Shown in pieces: positions 34,659 to 45,032 of a stretch of 64,000 nucleotides of DNA; positions within the stretch are counted from its first letter, which is position 1; each line of letters begins with the position of its first letter. Origin of the DNA: Clostridia bacterium (lineage in GTDB: Bacteria; Bacillota; Clostridia; Oscillospirales; Acutalibacteraceae); NCBI GenBank assembly GCA_017513245.1, contig JAFXGK010000007.1:62001-126000 (forward strand), written 5' to 3'. The notes under the pieces were generated by a model that saw only the letters and a list, made by a program, of their open reading frames with translations, was not told where the DNA came from and searched no databases. The position numbers and the translations under genes are program-made.

Positions 34659-35085
34659 AAATATTAATTACTATTTTGTTTTTCTTTTCAGCTATTTCTT
34701 TATATTTTGCCGCTCCGCCAAAAACAGTTTTAACGTGTGTTATTACGTAGTCGGACTTTTCTATCATTAGCCGATTTCGCTTGTCGATTGCAAAACGCGG
34801 AGGAGTGTTTTTTGGCAGAGAAAAATAAACGGTATCAGAAAAATCAATGACGTCAGATTTGGTTTTTTCAGATGGCAAATATGCCAAAACGACATAGTAT
34901 TTAATGTGGGTGTGCGTTTCCTTTAAGTCTTTTAAAATGCTCCTCACGAGGAAATCAAAACGGCCGTTGTTGCCAACGTAAAAAAGCGTCACGTTTTTAT
35001 TGATAATTAAGTCAGTAATTATATTGCGCAACTCCGTTTCAATTTCGGCCTCTGTGTTTCTGTGACCAAAAAACGTGCAGACCAA
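34657..35085 (-). CDS. SLOG-domain protein (DUF1273/YpsA-like)
   Basis: A 142-residue Rossmann-like SLOG protein: CTFFGHRNT at the start, VTLFYVGNNGRFDFLVRSIL, a variable loop, then PPRFAIDKRNRLMIEKSDYV and GGAAKYKEIAEKKNKIVINI. SLOG proteins are thought to bind or process nucleotide-derived ligands; some act in biological conflict systems. TTG at 35085 follows GGGGTGG. A longer in-frame reading to 35478 would run over the control region and the divergent gene and is rejected. It is divergent from an XRE regulator, and both sit between two copies of the structured repeat. Its role here is unknown. Confidence 0.8.
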   Translation of the reverse strand: MVCTFFGHRNTEAEIETELRNIITDLIINKNVTLFYVGNNGRFDFLVRSILKDLKETHTHIKYYVVLAYLPSEKTKSDVIDFSDTVYFSLPKNTPPRFAIDKRNRLMIEKSDYVITHVKTVFGGAAKYKEIAEKKNKIVINI

Positions 35086-35100
35086 GTAACCACCCCAAAG

Positions 35101-35174
35101 TTGACCAGTATAGCGGTCAATATTTTGTTTCAGTATAGCATACAATACCAATAGTTGCAACCAATACTGGTCAA
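35101..35174. promoter_or_regulatory. Divergent control region with inverted and direct repeats (operator)
   Basis: TTGACCAGTAT (35101-35111) and ATACTGGTCAA (35164-35174) are exact inverted repeats at the two ends of the gap. A local inverted repeat TTGACC/GGTCAA spans 35101-35120. CAGTATAGC occurs twice (35106-35114, 35131-35139). On the minus strand TTGCAA (35155-35160), 17 bases and TATACT (35132-35137) make a good promoter for the SLOG gene, which the repeats overlap. The XRE protein encoded next to it is the obvious binder. Confidence 0.75.
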
Positions 35175-35195
35175 AACCGTTGGAGAGGTGTCTTG

Positions 35196-35435
35196 ATGGA
35201 ACAAAAAATAAGACGCGATTTGAATATGGGCGATAACCTTCGCCGCCTTCGTTATGCGGCAGGTCTTTCGCAAGAAAAGCTGTGTGCAGAACTGCAGCGA
35301 CAAGGCTGCGATATTGGAAGAACAACCTATGCGAAATATGAAAGCGGAGAGCTGAATATTCGTGCAAGTGTTCTTGTAAAACTAAAGAAAATTTATAATT
35401 GCTCTTTTGATGATTTCTTTTTAGATTTGGATTAA
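35196..35435 (+). CDS. XRE-family helix-turn-helix regulator
   Basis: A 79-residue single-domain regulator. The helix-turn-helix covers about residues 12-66: NLRRLRYAAGLSQEKLCAEL, then IGRTTYAKYESGELNIRASV, the usual Cro/CI-type motif. A short acidic tail FFLDLD follows. ATG at 35196 is 5 bases after GGAGAGGTG; a TTG at 35193 is an alternative. It probably represses itself and the divergent SLOG gene through the inverted repeats between them. Confidence 0.88.
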   Translation: MEQKIRRDLNMGDNLRRLRYAAGLSQEKLCAELQRQGCDIGRTTYAKYESGELNIRASVLVKLKKIYNCSFDDFFLDLD

Positions 35436-35437
35436 AA

Positions 35438-35470
35438 GTAAAAGCCTTCCCGTTTTTGGGAGGGCTTTCT
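35438..35470 (+). terminator. Terminator of the XRE gene; left border of repeat B
   Basis: AAAGCCTTCCC pairs with GGGAGGGCTTT just after the XRE stop. Confidence 0.85.
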
Positions 35471-35472
35471 GT

Positions 35473-35981
35473 TTTCATTTAGTTTTTATAAACTACCGCT
35501 CACGCCGCGGGGGCGTTTCCTTTCTCGTTGCGCGGAGAAAGGAAACAAAGACGCGCTAAGGGGGTTTCGATCCCCCCTCGCTCGGGAAGGAAAAGTCTTT
35601 TGGAAAACATTTCGGCGAAACGTCTTTCGCCGAAATAAACCTTTTTAACGCAGACGTCTTTTTTCTCCCCTCGCACACCCCTGAACGACGAAGGCTGTCG
35701 CCCTCGACCCACCATAGCCGGTCGTTCGGGTGGTTTCCTTTATTATTGGCTTTTGAGCGGTCAAGCGGAGCTTGGCGAAGGGGATAAAGAGAGCAAGATA
35801 AAGGAAAGCGGCAATAAAAACACTCCGCATTTCACGCCGCAGGCCGCCGTGCGACCGAGCAGAAATGCGAATGTTATCGTGCTTTTCCTGCGAACTAAGG
35901 GGGCGATCGAAAAGCCCCCTTCCCCCAGCATTTCTTTGTAACTTTCTTCATGCTTGAAGAAAGTTAGCCTACATTAAAATT
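35473..35981. repeat. Structured interspersed repeat, full copy B
   Basis: A direct repeat of 34118-34626 in the same orientation, with scattered single-base changes and small differences near 35810-35825. All long stems seen in copy A are preserved. The changes I can see fall mostly in loops and linkers, except one in the inner GGTCG stem (GGCCG here). Confidence 0.93.
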
Positions 35982-36012
35982 AAAAGCCCTCCCGATTGGG
36001 AAGGCTTTTGTT
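35980..36012 (-). terminator. Terminator at the end of the long minus-strand operon; right border of repeat B
   Basis: AAAGCCCTCCC pairs with the GGGAAGGCTTTT arm and lies directly after the stop of the DUF815 gene at 36013. Confidence 0.8.
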
Positions 36013-37215
36013 TTACATTATATTGATTCCTTCGCCGTCGGTTGACTGCAACGAATCAACAAACTGCCTTGCGGCACGGGGACTGCGGCCACCGCGAGCA
36101 AGAGCAAACTGCTCGGCATCCTGATAGAGCTTTTGCGGCTCGAAATCAAGGCCGCGCTGAACGGCAAGGCTTCTGACAATGTCAAGATAGGTCGCCTTGT
36201 CGGGTCGGCGGAAGGTAATTCGGATTCCGAAACGGTCGGAAAGCGATAAAATCTCCTGCAGGGTATCGTTAAAGTGGATATCGTCGCCCTCGCGGTCGGC
36301 AAAACTCTCTTTTACGAGATGGCGGCGGTTGCTGGTTGCATAGATTGCAACGTTCTGCGACTTGGCCGATACCGAGCCCTCTAAAATCGCCTTAAGGGCG
36401 CTGTAGTTATCGTCATCCTTGCCGAAGGAAAGGTCGTCGATAAACAGTATAAACTTAAGGGGGTTGGCGTTTAGTTCGTCAAGCAGGGCAGGGATAGAGT
36501 GAAGCTGTTCCTTGCGCACCTCAAGGATGCGAAGGCCCTCGTTCCACAGTTCGTTAACGATAGCCTTAACGGTAGAGGATTTACCCGTGCCAGCATCACC
36601 CGTAAGCAGGATGTTTGCGGCCGGCTTGCCCGAAAGCAGCGCGCGAGTATTATCGAGAATGATTTTCTGCTCGCGCTCATAGTCGACAAGGCTCGAAAGC
36701 GCCACCGGGTCGGGATGGTAAACGGGGGTAATCTTTCCGTCGTCCGACAGGTAGAACATACGGTGCTTGGCGTAGATGCCGTAGCCGTATTTGCCGATGT
36801 TTTCGGCGCGTTCAAGGTAGGCCGCCTCTAAATCAACCCTTTGAGAAGAAAACTTCGGCAGATAGTCGGGGCCGTTGCCTATAAGTTCGTCGGGTGTTAA
36901 GGATGCCACGGCCGAAAGGGTTATAAGCTCCTCCTTTACGGCGCGGGAAAGGTTTTCGTCGGGTGTTTTTCCGCTGCCGACGGTTCTGATATATACGTTT
37001 TCGTCGTTATAGACTAAGGTCTTTACGTATTCGGTGAGGTTGCCGCCGACCGAATAAAGGCGCGACACAAGCTCCGAATATGCCGAAACGCATGCGAGCT
37101 CGTCGCCGCCCACCTGCGAGAGGTAGAGCAAAAGGCATTCGAGCACCTCATCGTCGAGAAGGCGCCTGAAGACCGAAAGAGAAAACAGTCTTTTTTGAAG
37201 TTCGGATAAATTCAT
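36013..37215 (-). CDS. DUF815 family AAA+ ATP-binding protein
   Basis: A 400-residue protein with an AAA+ core: Walker A LLTGDAGTGKSSTVKA (about 203-218), Walker B FILFIDDLSF, then a sensor-like IYATSNRRHLV. DUF815 ATPases are widespread and lack an assigned function. The gene begins 12 bases after the ilvD stop, so it is probably read from the branched-chain amino-acid operon, although a metabolic link is not evident. Confidence 0.88.
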   Translation of the reverse strand: MNLSELQKRLFSLSVFRRLLDDEVLECLLLYLSQVGGDELACVSAYSELVSRLYSVGGNLTEYVKTLVYNDENVYIRTVGSGKTPDENLSRAVKEELITLSAVASLTPDELIGNGPDYLPKFSSQRVDLEAAYLERAENIGKYGYGIYAKHRMFYLSDDGKITPVYHPDPVALSSLVDYEREQKIILDNTRALLSGKPAANILLTGDAGTGKSSTVKAIVNELWNEGLRILEVRKEQLHSIPALLDELNANPLKFILFIDDLSFGKDDDNYSALKAILEGSVSAKSQNVAIYATSNRRHLVKESFADREGDDIHFNDTLQEILSLSDRFGIRITFRRPDKATYLDIVRSLAVQRGLDFEPQKLYQDAEQFALARGGRSPRAARQFVDSLQSTDGEGINIM

Positions 37216-37227
37216 AAAAACCAGTCC

Positions 37228-38883
37228 TTAGTTAAGGATTGCGCCGGTGGCGCCACTCGAAACGGCGGCAGCGTAGCGCTTTAAGTATCCCGAAAGAGGC
37301 TTCAGTTTAGGAACGAAATTCTTCATTCTCTCGGCATATTCCTCGTCGGAAATCTTTATTTCAAGACGGTTTTCGGGGATATCAATGCTTATGATATCAC
37401 CCTCGCGAACGATGCCGATGGGACCGCCGCTTGCAGCCTCGGGCGAAACGTGACCGATAGAGGCGCCGCGGGTTGCGCCGCTGAAGCGACCGTCGGTAAT
37501 GAGGGCAACGCTCTCGCCAAGTCCCATACCCATAATTGCCGAGGTGGGATTAAGCATCTCGCGCATACCGGGACCGCCCTTCGGACCCTCGTAACGGATA
37601 ACAACAACGTCGCCGGGGTTGATAAGACCTGCGTTTATAGCGGCCTGAGCCTCTTCCTCGCTTTCAAATACGCGGGCGGGACCCTCGTGGCGAAGCATCT
37701 TTTCGCTTACTGCGCTGCGCTTAACAACACAGCCGTCGGGAGCGAGGTTGCCGCGAAGCACGGCAATACCGCCGGTTTCGCTGAAGGGGTTATCAATAGG
37801 GCGAATAACGTTGTGGTCGAGGTTGATTGCGCCCGCGATGTTTTCAGCTACGGTCTTGCCGGTTGCGGTTATGCAGTCGGTATTAAGCAGACCCTTTTTA
37901 TTAAGCTCGTTCATAACGGCGTAAACACCGCCGGCCTCGTCAAGCTCCTCCATATAGGTGCGACCTGCAGGTGCAAGGTGGCAGAGGTTAGGCGTCTTGG
38001 AGCTGATTTCGTTTGCAATGTCGAGGTTTATATCAATCTCGCATTCGTGAGCGATAGCGGGCAGGTGGAGCATGCTGTTGGTCGAACAGCCGAGCGCCAT
38101 ATCAACCGTAAGGGCATTCATAAATGCCTTTTCGGTCATAATATCGCGCGGACGGATATTCTTCTCCCACAGCTCCATAACCTTCATACCTGCGTGCTTT
38201 GCAAGCTCGATTCGAGCCGAATAAACAGCCGGAATGGTGCCGTTTCCGCGAAGGCCCATACCGAGAACCTCGGTAAGGCAGTTCATGGAGTTGGCGGTGT
38301 ACATGCCCGAGCAGGAACCGCAGGTGGGGCAGGACTTGCACTCGTATTCGGTAAGCTTTTTTTCGGTGCACTTGCCTGCGGAATAAGCGCCAACCGCCTC
38401 GAACATCGAGGAAAGGCTGGTCTTGTGACCGTCAACATGGCCTGCCATCATCGGGCCGCCGCTTACAAAAATGGTGGGAATATTAAGGCGTGCTGCAGCC
38501 ATTAAAAGGCCGGGCACGTTTTTATCACAGTTGGGAATCATAACAAGGGCGTCAAAGCCGTGCGCGCGAACCATAGCCTCGGTCGAATCGGCAATAAGGT
38601 CGCGAGTTATGAGCGAATATTTCATTCCCTCGTGACCCATAGCGATACCGTCGCAAACGGCAATGGCAGGGAACACGATGGGGGTACCGCCTGCCATGGC
38701 AACACCAAGGCGAACGGCTTCGGTAATCTTGTCGATGTTCATGTGTCCCGGAACGATTTCGTTATAGGAGCTGACGATACCGATAAGGGGACGGTCGAGT
38801 TCCTCCTTGGTCATTCCGAGAGCATGATAAAGTGCGCGGTGAGGAGCGTTTCCTGCGCCGTGCTTTATAGCGTCACTTTTCAT
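37228..38883 (-). CDS. ilvD: Dihydroxy-acid dehydratase
   Basis: An iron-sulfur dehydratase of 551 residues that converts 2,3-dihydroxy-isovalerate and -methylvalerate to the keto acids for valine, leucine and isoleucine. Cluster ligands and signatures are visible: [38 protein letters not shown] and [20 protein letters not shown]. It starts [20 protein letters not shown] with AAAGGAAC upstream. It is the last biosynthetic gene of the T-box-controlled operon. Confidence 0.98.
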   Translation of the reverse strand: MKSDAIKHGAGNAPHRALYHALGMTKEELDRPLIGIVSSYNEIVPGHMNIDKITEAVRLGVAMAGGTPIVFPAIAVCDGIAMGHEGMKYSLITRDLIADSTEAMVRAHGFDALVMIPNCDKNVPGLLMAAARLNIPTIFVSGGPMMAGHVDGHKTSLSSMFEAVGAYSAGKCTEKKLTEYECKSCPTCGSCSGMYTANSMNCLTEVLGMGLRGNGTIPAVYSARIELAKHAGMKVMELWEKNIRPRDIMTEKAFMNALTVDMALGCSTNSMLHLPAIAHECEIDINLDIANEISSKTPNLCHLAPAGRTYMEELDEAGGVYAVMNELNKKGLLNTDCITATGKTVAENIAGAINLDHNVIRPIDNPFSETGGIAVLRGNLAPDGCVVKRSAVSEKMLRHEGPARVFESEEEAQAAINAGLINPGDVVVIRYEGPKGGPGMREMLNPTSAIMGMGLGESVALITDGRFSGATRGASIGHVSPEAASGGPIGIVREGDIISIDIPENRLEIKISDEEYAERMKNFVPKLKPLSGYLKRYAAAVSSGATGAILN

Positions 38884-38949
38884 ATAAAAGTTCCTTTCAA
38901 AAGGCGGTTATGGGGAAGACCCGAAAGAGCCTTCCCCGAATTATAATTA

Positions 38950-39975
<1,026 letters not shown>

Positions 39976-39988
39976 TTACCTCTTTCGT

Positions 39989-40495
39989 TTATATAATTGT
40001 TACCTTGCGGATGGTTGTGTCGCCGCGTTCGAGCGAAACAACACCTGTTCGGCAGATTTCAAGAATTTCGAAATCATCCATAAGACGGATGAAATCATCG
40101 ATGCGACGGCTTTCGTCGGTCATCTGGAGCATAATGGAATCGCGGCTGTAGTCAACCGTCTTCACGTGGAAGGCCTCGGCGGCTGCGCGAATTTCGGGGT
40201 ACTGCTCGGGCGAGTTTTTAACCTTTATGAGCATAAGCTCGCGGCTTACCGAGGTTTCACCCTCGATTTCCTTTACCGAGCAAACGTCGGGCAGCTTGTA
40301 AAGCTGGTTTACGAGCTGGTCCTTTGCGTTCTTTTCGCCCTCGAACTGAACGGTAATTCGCGAAAGCTCGATAGACTCGGTTTCACTAACCGTTAAGCTG
40401 TTAATATTGAACTGGCGGCGACGGAACATGCTGGTTACGCGGTTAAGCACACCAAACTGGTTTCGAACCAGAACTGCTACTGTGTATCTCTGCAT
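39989..40495 (-). CDS. ilvN: Acetolactate synthase small (regulatory) subunit
   Basis: A 168-residue regulatory partner of IlvB. The N-terminal ACT domain (MQRYTVAVLVRNQFGVLNRV, then FNINSLTVSETE) is the valine-feedback site in this family, and a second ferredoxin-like domain follows. ATG at 40495 is chosen because GGTGG lies about 9 bases before it; a GTG at 40504 would overlap ilvB by 8 bases. Confidence 0.96.
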   Translation of the reverse strand: MQRYTVAVLVRNQFGVLNRVTSMFRRRQFNINSLTVSETESIELSRITVQFEGEKNAKDQLVNQLYKLPDVCSVKEIEGETSVSRELMLIKVKNSPEQYPEIRAAAEAFHVKTVDYSRDSIMLQMTDESRRIDDFIRLMDDFEILEICRTGVVSLERGDTTIRKVTII

Positions 40496-40496
40496 A

Positions 40497-42164
40497 TCAG
40501 TCACCCACCTTTACAATCATATCGTCCATACTGCCGCCGGGCGGTAACATGGGAAGAACAAATTCGTCCTTGTCAATCATACATTCAACAAGGTAAGGAC
40601 CGTCGGCCGCGAAGGCGTTAAGCAGCGCCTTATCGAGTTCCTCTACCGTAGTAGCGGTCTCGCCGTGGGCGCCGAAGGCCTCGGCAAGTTTTACGAAGTT
40701 TGTCTTGCGGTCGAGCACGGTCTGCGAATAGTGTTTATCAAAGAAAAGGGTCTGCCACTGGCGAACCATTCCGAGAACGCCGTTATTAAGCAGTAAAATT
40801 ACTACGGGGCAGTTTTGTGAAACTGCGGTTGCAAGCTCCTGCAGACACATACCGAAGCTGCCGTCACCCGTAACGAGAACGGTTTTCTCGCCGGTTGCTA
40901 TCTGCGCGCCGATTGCGGCGCCGAGACCGAAGCCCATCGTGCCCAGACCGCCGCTCGAAATAAATCTGCGGGGATTCTTAAGGCTTATGTTCTGCGCGGT
41001 CCACATCTGATGCTGGCCAACGTCGGTAGCAACGGGAGTGTTGTACTTTAAGTGGCGGTTAAGCGTTAAAATTGCGTTTCGCGGTGTCATTCCGGCGCGG
41101 TTGTCGAGGGTGTCCTTCTCCTCTATTCGCCAGCGGGCAATCTTTTTCTGCCAGTCGGGCTTTTGGCCGCCCGAGAGTTTGGGTATCAGCTTTTCGAGCG
41201 TGAGCTTAATATCGCCGCGAAGGCCAACGTTGGCCGAAACGGTTTTGGAAAGCTCGGCGCCGTCGATATCGATATGTACGATTTTTGCGCGTGTTGCAAA
41301 TTTTTCGCGGTTGCCCGTAACTCGGTCGTTAAAGCGAACACCGAGCGCGATTATACAGTCGGCGTTGTGCATTGCGGTCGAGGAAGCGTAGTGTCCGTGC
41401 ATACCCTGCATTCCGAGGAAGCGGGGATGGTCGGTCGGAACGCCCGAAAGACCCATCATCGAACAGCCGATGGGGGCATCAAGCTTCTCTGCGAGGGCTA
41501 AAAGCTCCTCTTTTGCGCCGCTCGCAAGCAGACCGCCGCCGAAGTAGATAAAGGGCTGCTTCGAATCGTTGATAACTGCGGCTGCCTGGTCGATGCGCTT
41601 ATCTCTTGCCGCGTGGGGCGCTTCGGGAACGACGCGCTCGGCAGGGGTGTATTCGTATTTTGCAATCTGGATATCTTTGGGGATATCAATAAGTACGGGG
41701 CCGGGTCTGCCCGAGAGGGCGAGCTTAAAGGCCTCGCGTACGGTATCGGCCAAATCTTCAATTCGGCCAACGAAGTAGTTGTGTTTGGTAATCGGCAGGG
41801 TAATACCGGTAATATCTATTTCCTGAAAACTATCGGTACCGATTTGTGAACTGGGAACGTTGCCCGTAATGGCAACCATCGGAACAGAATCGAGGTATGC
41901 CGTTGCGATTCCCGTTACCAGGTTGGTCGCGCCCGGACCCGACGTTGCGATAACAACGCCGACCTCGCCGGTTGCGCGAGCGTAGCCGTCGGCGGCGTGA
42001 GCCGCACCCTGCTCGTGCGCTGTAAGCACGTGATTTAATTTGTCGCGATACTTATAAAGCGAATCGTAAACATTGAGTATCTGACCGCCGGGATATCCGA
42101 AAACGGTTTTACATCCCTGCTCAATCAGAGTTTCAACCAAAATGTCTGCGCCTGATAAGAGCAT
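40497..42164 (-). CDS. ilvB: Acetolactate synthase large (catalytic) subunit
   Basis: A thiamine-diphosphate enzyme of 555 residues that condenses pyruvate with pyruvate or 2-oxobutyrate. The catalytic glutamate sits in TAHEQGAAHAADGYARATG (about 50). The thiamine-diphosphate motif is GDGSFGMCLQELATAVSQN with LLLNNGVLGM following. Its regulatory subunit overlaps or abuts downstream. The second substrate, 2-oxobutyrate, would come from IlvA of the same operon. Confidence 0.98.
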   Translation of the reverse strand: MLLSGADILVETLIEQGCKTVFGYPGGQILNVYDSLYKYRDKLNHVLTAHEQGAAHAADGYARATGEVGVVIATSGPGATNLVTGIATAYLDSVPMVAITGNVPSSQIGTDSFQEIDITGITLPITKHNYFVGRIEDLADTVREAFKLALSGRPGPVLIDIPKDIQIAKYEYTPAERVVPEAPHAARDKRIDQAAAVINDSKQPFIYFGGGLLASGAKEELLALAEKLDAPIGCSMMGLSGVPTDHPRFLGMQGMHGHYASSTAMHNADCIIALGVRFNDRVTGNREKFATRAKIVHIDIDGAELSKTVSANVGLRGDIKLTLEKLIPKLSGGQKPDWQKKIARWRIEEKDTLDNRAGMTPRNAILTLNRHLKYNTPVATDVGQHQMWTAQNISLKNPRRFISSGGLGTMGFGLGAAIGAQIATGEKTVLVTGDGSFGMCLQELATAVSQNCPVVILLLNNGVLGMVRQWQTLFFDKHYSQTVLDRKTNFVKLAEAFGAHGETATTVEELDKALLNAFAADGPYLVECMIDKDEFVLPMLPPGGSMDDMIVKVGD

Positions 42165-42165
42165 G

Positions 42166-43266
42166 TTATCTTCCTTTCGTTAAATTCTCCTTAATTAAGT
42201 TGCCCATCTCGCGGCAACCAACTTTTTGACACTTCTTTTGCTCGTTTTCGTCTGCGGGCATAATGTCTGCTGTGCGGTAACCCTTGTCGAGGACTGCGCC
42301 GACGGCGGACTCAATAGCGTCAGCTTCATCTGCGAGGTCAAAGCTGAAGCGCAGCATCATAGCCGCAGAGAGAATAGTGCCTATCGGGTTTGCAATGTCC
42401 ATTCCCGCAATGTCGGGGGCCGAGCCGTGAATAGGCTCGTATAGGCCGCAAGTGCCGTCACCCAGACTGGAGGAGGGAATCATTCCGATCGAACCCGTTA
42501 TCATCGATGCCTCGTCCGAGAGGATATCACCGAACATATTCTCGGTGACCACTACGTCGAACTGGGCAGGATTTTTAACAATCTGCATTGCGCAGTTGTC
42601 AACCAGCATATCCGTAAGCTCAACTTCGGGATATTCCTCGGCCAAGCGGTGCATTGTAGCCTTCCAAAGTCGGCTTGAATCAAGCACGTTGCTCTTTTCT
42701 ACCGAGCAAAGCTTTTTGCCGCGTTTTAGTGCCGTTTCAAAACCGATGCGGCCGATGCGCTCAATTTCACTCTCGCTGTAGCGAAGCTCGTCCACCGCAA
42801 CCTTTTCGCCGTCAACCTCGTTTGTGGTGTGGCTGCCGAAGTAGATTCCGCCTATAAGCTCGCGCACGATAATAAAATCAATGCCGCGGCTGACGATATC
42901 GGCGTTTAAGGGAGAAGCGGATGCAAGCTGAGGCCAAATCTTGGCAGGACGGTTGTTGCTGTAAACACCCATTCCCTCGCGAAGACGTAAAAGGCCCTTT
43001 TCGGGACGCTTATCGCCCGGCATCGAGTTCCATTTGTTGCCGCCTACGGCACCTAAAAGCACGCTGTCGGATGCGAGGCACTTATCGAGCTCGCTCTGCG
43101 GCAGGGGGTCGCCGTATTTGTCGATGGCGCAACCGCCCATATCGGCGTCGGTATAGTTCCATTTATGTCCGTAAAGCTCGGCTACGCGGTCGAGAACCCC
43201 GATTGCCTCGTTTGCTATTTCGGGGCCGATTCCGTCGCCCCTGATTACTGCTATATTCTTTTCCAT
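42166..43266 (-). CDS. leuB: 3-isopropylmalate dehydrogenase
   Basis: An NAD-dependent decarboxylating dehydrogenase of 366 residues in leucine synthesis. It begins KNIAVIRGDGIGPEIANEA, has the substrate-binding RLREGMGVYSNNRPAK, and the metal and NAD region NMFGDILSDEASMITGSIGM then EPIHGSAPDIAGMDIANPIG. It lies between leuD (4-base gap) and ilvB (1-base gap). Confidence 0.98.
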   Translation of the reverse strand: MEKNIAVIRGDGIGPEIANEAIGVLDRVAELYGHKWNYTDADMGGCAIDKYGDPLPQSELDKCLASDSVLLGAVGGNKWNSMPGDKRPEKGLLRLREGMGVYSNNRPAKIWPQLASASPLNADIVSRGIDFIIVRELIGGIYFGSHTTNEVDGEKVAVDELRYSESEIERIGRIGFETALKRGKKLCSVEKSNVLDSSRLWKATMHRLAEEYPEVELTDMLVDNCAMQIVKNPAQFDVVVTENMFGDILSDEASMITGSIGMIPSSSLGDGTCGLYEPIHGSAPDIAGMDIANPIGTILSAAMMLRFSFDLADEADAIESAVGAVLDKGYRTADIMPADENEQKKCQKVGCREMGNLIKENLTKGR

Positions 43267-43270
43267 TTTT

Positions 43271-43753
43271 TTAACCTCTCAGAGATGCTAAAAGTCCGCC
43301 CTTTTCAATAATACTCTGAATAAAGGGAGGGAAGGGCTCGGCCTTGAAGGTTTGGCCCGTTGTCACGTCGGTGATGATGCCGGTTGTGAAGTCGATGGAA
43401 ACCTCGTCGCCGTCGGCGATGGCCTCAGCGGCCTCGGGGCACTCGAGAATCGGCATACCGATGTTGATTGCGTTGCGGTAGAAGATTCGGGCAAAGCTCT
43501 TGGCGATTACGCAACCGCAGCCGCAGGTCTTAATAACCAGCGGAGCGTGCTCACGTGAGGAGCCGCAGCCGAAATTATAGCCCGCAACGATAACGTCACC
43601 CGGCTTTACGCGTTTAACAAAGGTGTCGTCAATATCCTCCATACAGTGGAGAGCCAACTCCTCTGCCTTAGGGGTGTTAAGATAGCGAGCAGGGATAATA
43701 ACGTCGGTGTCAACATTATCGGGGTATTTAAAAACCTTACCTTGAGTATTCAT
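43271..43753 (-). CDS. leuD: 3-isopropylmalate dehydratase small subunit
   Basis: A 160-residue swivel-domain subunit of isopropylmalate isomerase. It shows [18 protein letters not shown] near the start and the substrate loop [24 protein letters not shown] precedes the ATG. It follows leuC after 3 bases and pairs with it as a heterodimer. Confidence 0.97.
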   Translation of the reverse strand: MNTQGKVFKYPDNVDTDVIIPARYLNTPKAEELALHCMEDIDDTFVKRVKPGDVIVAGYNFGCGSSREHAPLVIKTCGCGCVIAKSFARIFYRNAINIGMPILECPEAAEAIADGDEVSIDFTTGIITDVTTGQTFKAEPFPPFIQSIIEKGGLLASLRG

Positions 43754-43756
43754 TTT

Positions 43757-45013
43757 TTATACCTCCTGCTGGGTGATGTAGCCGGTGAGCGCGCTGGCCG
43801 CCGCGGTAGCGGGGGATGCGAGATAAACCTCGCTCTCAACGTGACCCATACGGCCTACGAAGTTACGGTTGGTGGTGGCGATACACTTTTCGCCTGCGGC
43901 AAGAATTCCCATATAGCCGCCGAGGCAGGGTCCGCAGGTGGGGGTCGAAACAACGGCGCCGGCGTCTATAAACGCGGTAACGTAGCCGCGCTCAACACAC
44001 TCGCGGTAGATCTGCATGGTGGCAGGGATTATAATGCAGCGAACGCCGTCGGCAACCTTGTTGCCGCGAAGTACGCGGTATGCGGTTTCCATATCTTCCA
44101 TACGGCCGTTGGTGCAGCTGCCGATAACAACCTGGTCGATCTTAATATCCGAAAGTTCCTTAGCGGGACGGGTGTTTTCGGGCAGGTGGGGACAAGCAAC
44201 AATCGGGGTAATATCCGAAAGGTTAATATCCATAACGCTGTCATAAACTGCGTCTTCGTCTGCGGCGAAGATTTTGGGCTCGCGCTCGCAGCGACCCTTC
44301 ATATATTCGAGGGTTACGTCGTCAACGGGGAAGATACCGTTTTTGGCGCCTGCCTCGATTGCCATGTTGCAGATGCAGAGGCGGTCGTCCATCGAAAGGG
44401 TCTTTACGCCCTCTCCCGTGAACTCCATACTGCGGTAGAGCGCGCCGTCAACGCCGATTTTACCTATTATGTAAAGTATAACGTCCTTGCCGCTGCAGTT
44501 TGCAGGAAGCTTGCCCGTGAGGTTAAACTTCATTGCCGAGGGCACCTTAAACCAGGCGGTACCCGTAGCCATTCCTGCGGCCATATCGGTCGAGCCGACA
44601 CCGGTCGAGAATGCGCCGAGCGCGCCGTAGGTGCAGGTGTGGGAGTCGGCGCCTATTATGCAGTCGCCTGCGGTAACTACACCCTGCTCGGGCAGAAGCG
44701 CGTGCTCGATTCCCATTTTGCCGACGTCGTAAAAATGACTTACGCAGTGGCTGCAAGCAAATTCGCGGCAGGTTTTGGACTGTTCGGCGGCCTTAATGTC
44801 CTTGTTGGGGACAAAGTGGTCGAGCACAATTGCGATGCGGTCCTTATCAAAGACCGAATTAAAGCCGGCCTTTTTAAATTCGTTTACCGCGACGGGGGTT
44901 GTTATATCGTTGCCGAGCACGATATCGAGCTTGGCAGAAATAAGCTGACCGGCAGAAACCGAGTCGAGTCCTGCATGGGCGGCTAATATTTTTTGGGTCA
45001 TGGTCATTCCCAT
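43757..45013 (-). CDS. leuC: 3-isopropylmalate dehydratase large subunit
   Basis: An aconitase-type 4Fe-4S subunit of 418 residues. [20 protein letters not shown] and [20 protein letters not shown] are typical, and two of the cluster cysteines are in [24 protein letters not shown] is 9 bases before the ATG at 45013. Its length fits the short, archaeal/clostridial LeuC branch rather than the ~465-residue enterobacterial one. Confidence 0.97.
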   Translation of the reverse strand: MGMTMTQKILAAHAGLDSVSAGQLISAKLDIVLGNDITTPVAVNEFKKAGFNSVFDKDRIAIVLDHFVPNKDIKAAEQSKTCREFACSHCVSHFYDVGKMGIEHALLPEQGVVTAGDCIIGADSHTCTYGALGAFSTGVGSTDMAAGMATGTAWFKVPSAMKFNLTGKLPANCSGKDVILYIIGKIGVDGALYRSMEFTGEGVKTLSMDDRLCICNMAIEAGAKNGIFPVDDVTLEYMKGRCEREPKIFAADEDAVYDSVMDINLSDITPIVACPHLPENTRPAKELSDIKIDQVVIGSCTNGRMEDMETAYRVLRGNKVADGVRCIIIPATMQIYRECVERGYVTAFIDAGAVVSTPTCGPCLGGYMGILAAGEKCIATTNRNFVGRMGHVESEVYLASPATAAASALTGYITQQEV

Positions 45014-45032
45014 TGAGAGTTCCTCCTAAAAC

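Noticed and set aside
35086-35478. N-terminal extension of the SLOG gene
   Set aside because: It would cross the operator region and the whole divergent XRE gene; TTG at 35085 has a ribosome site and matches the family start.
43646-44986. Large plus-strand frame (446 codons) opposite leuC
   Set aside because: Antisense shadow of leuD/leuC, caused by codon bias; composition is Gly/Val/Asn-rich and no ribosome site is seen. The same applies to 37450-38505 (opposite ilvD) and 47065-48168 (opposite ilvA).
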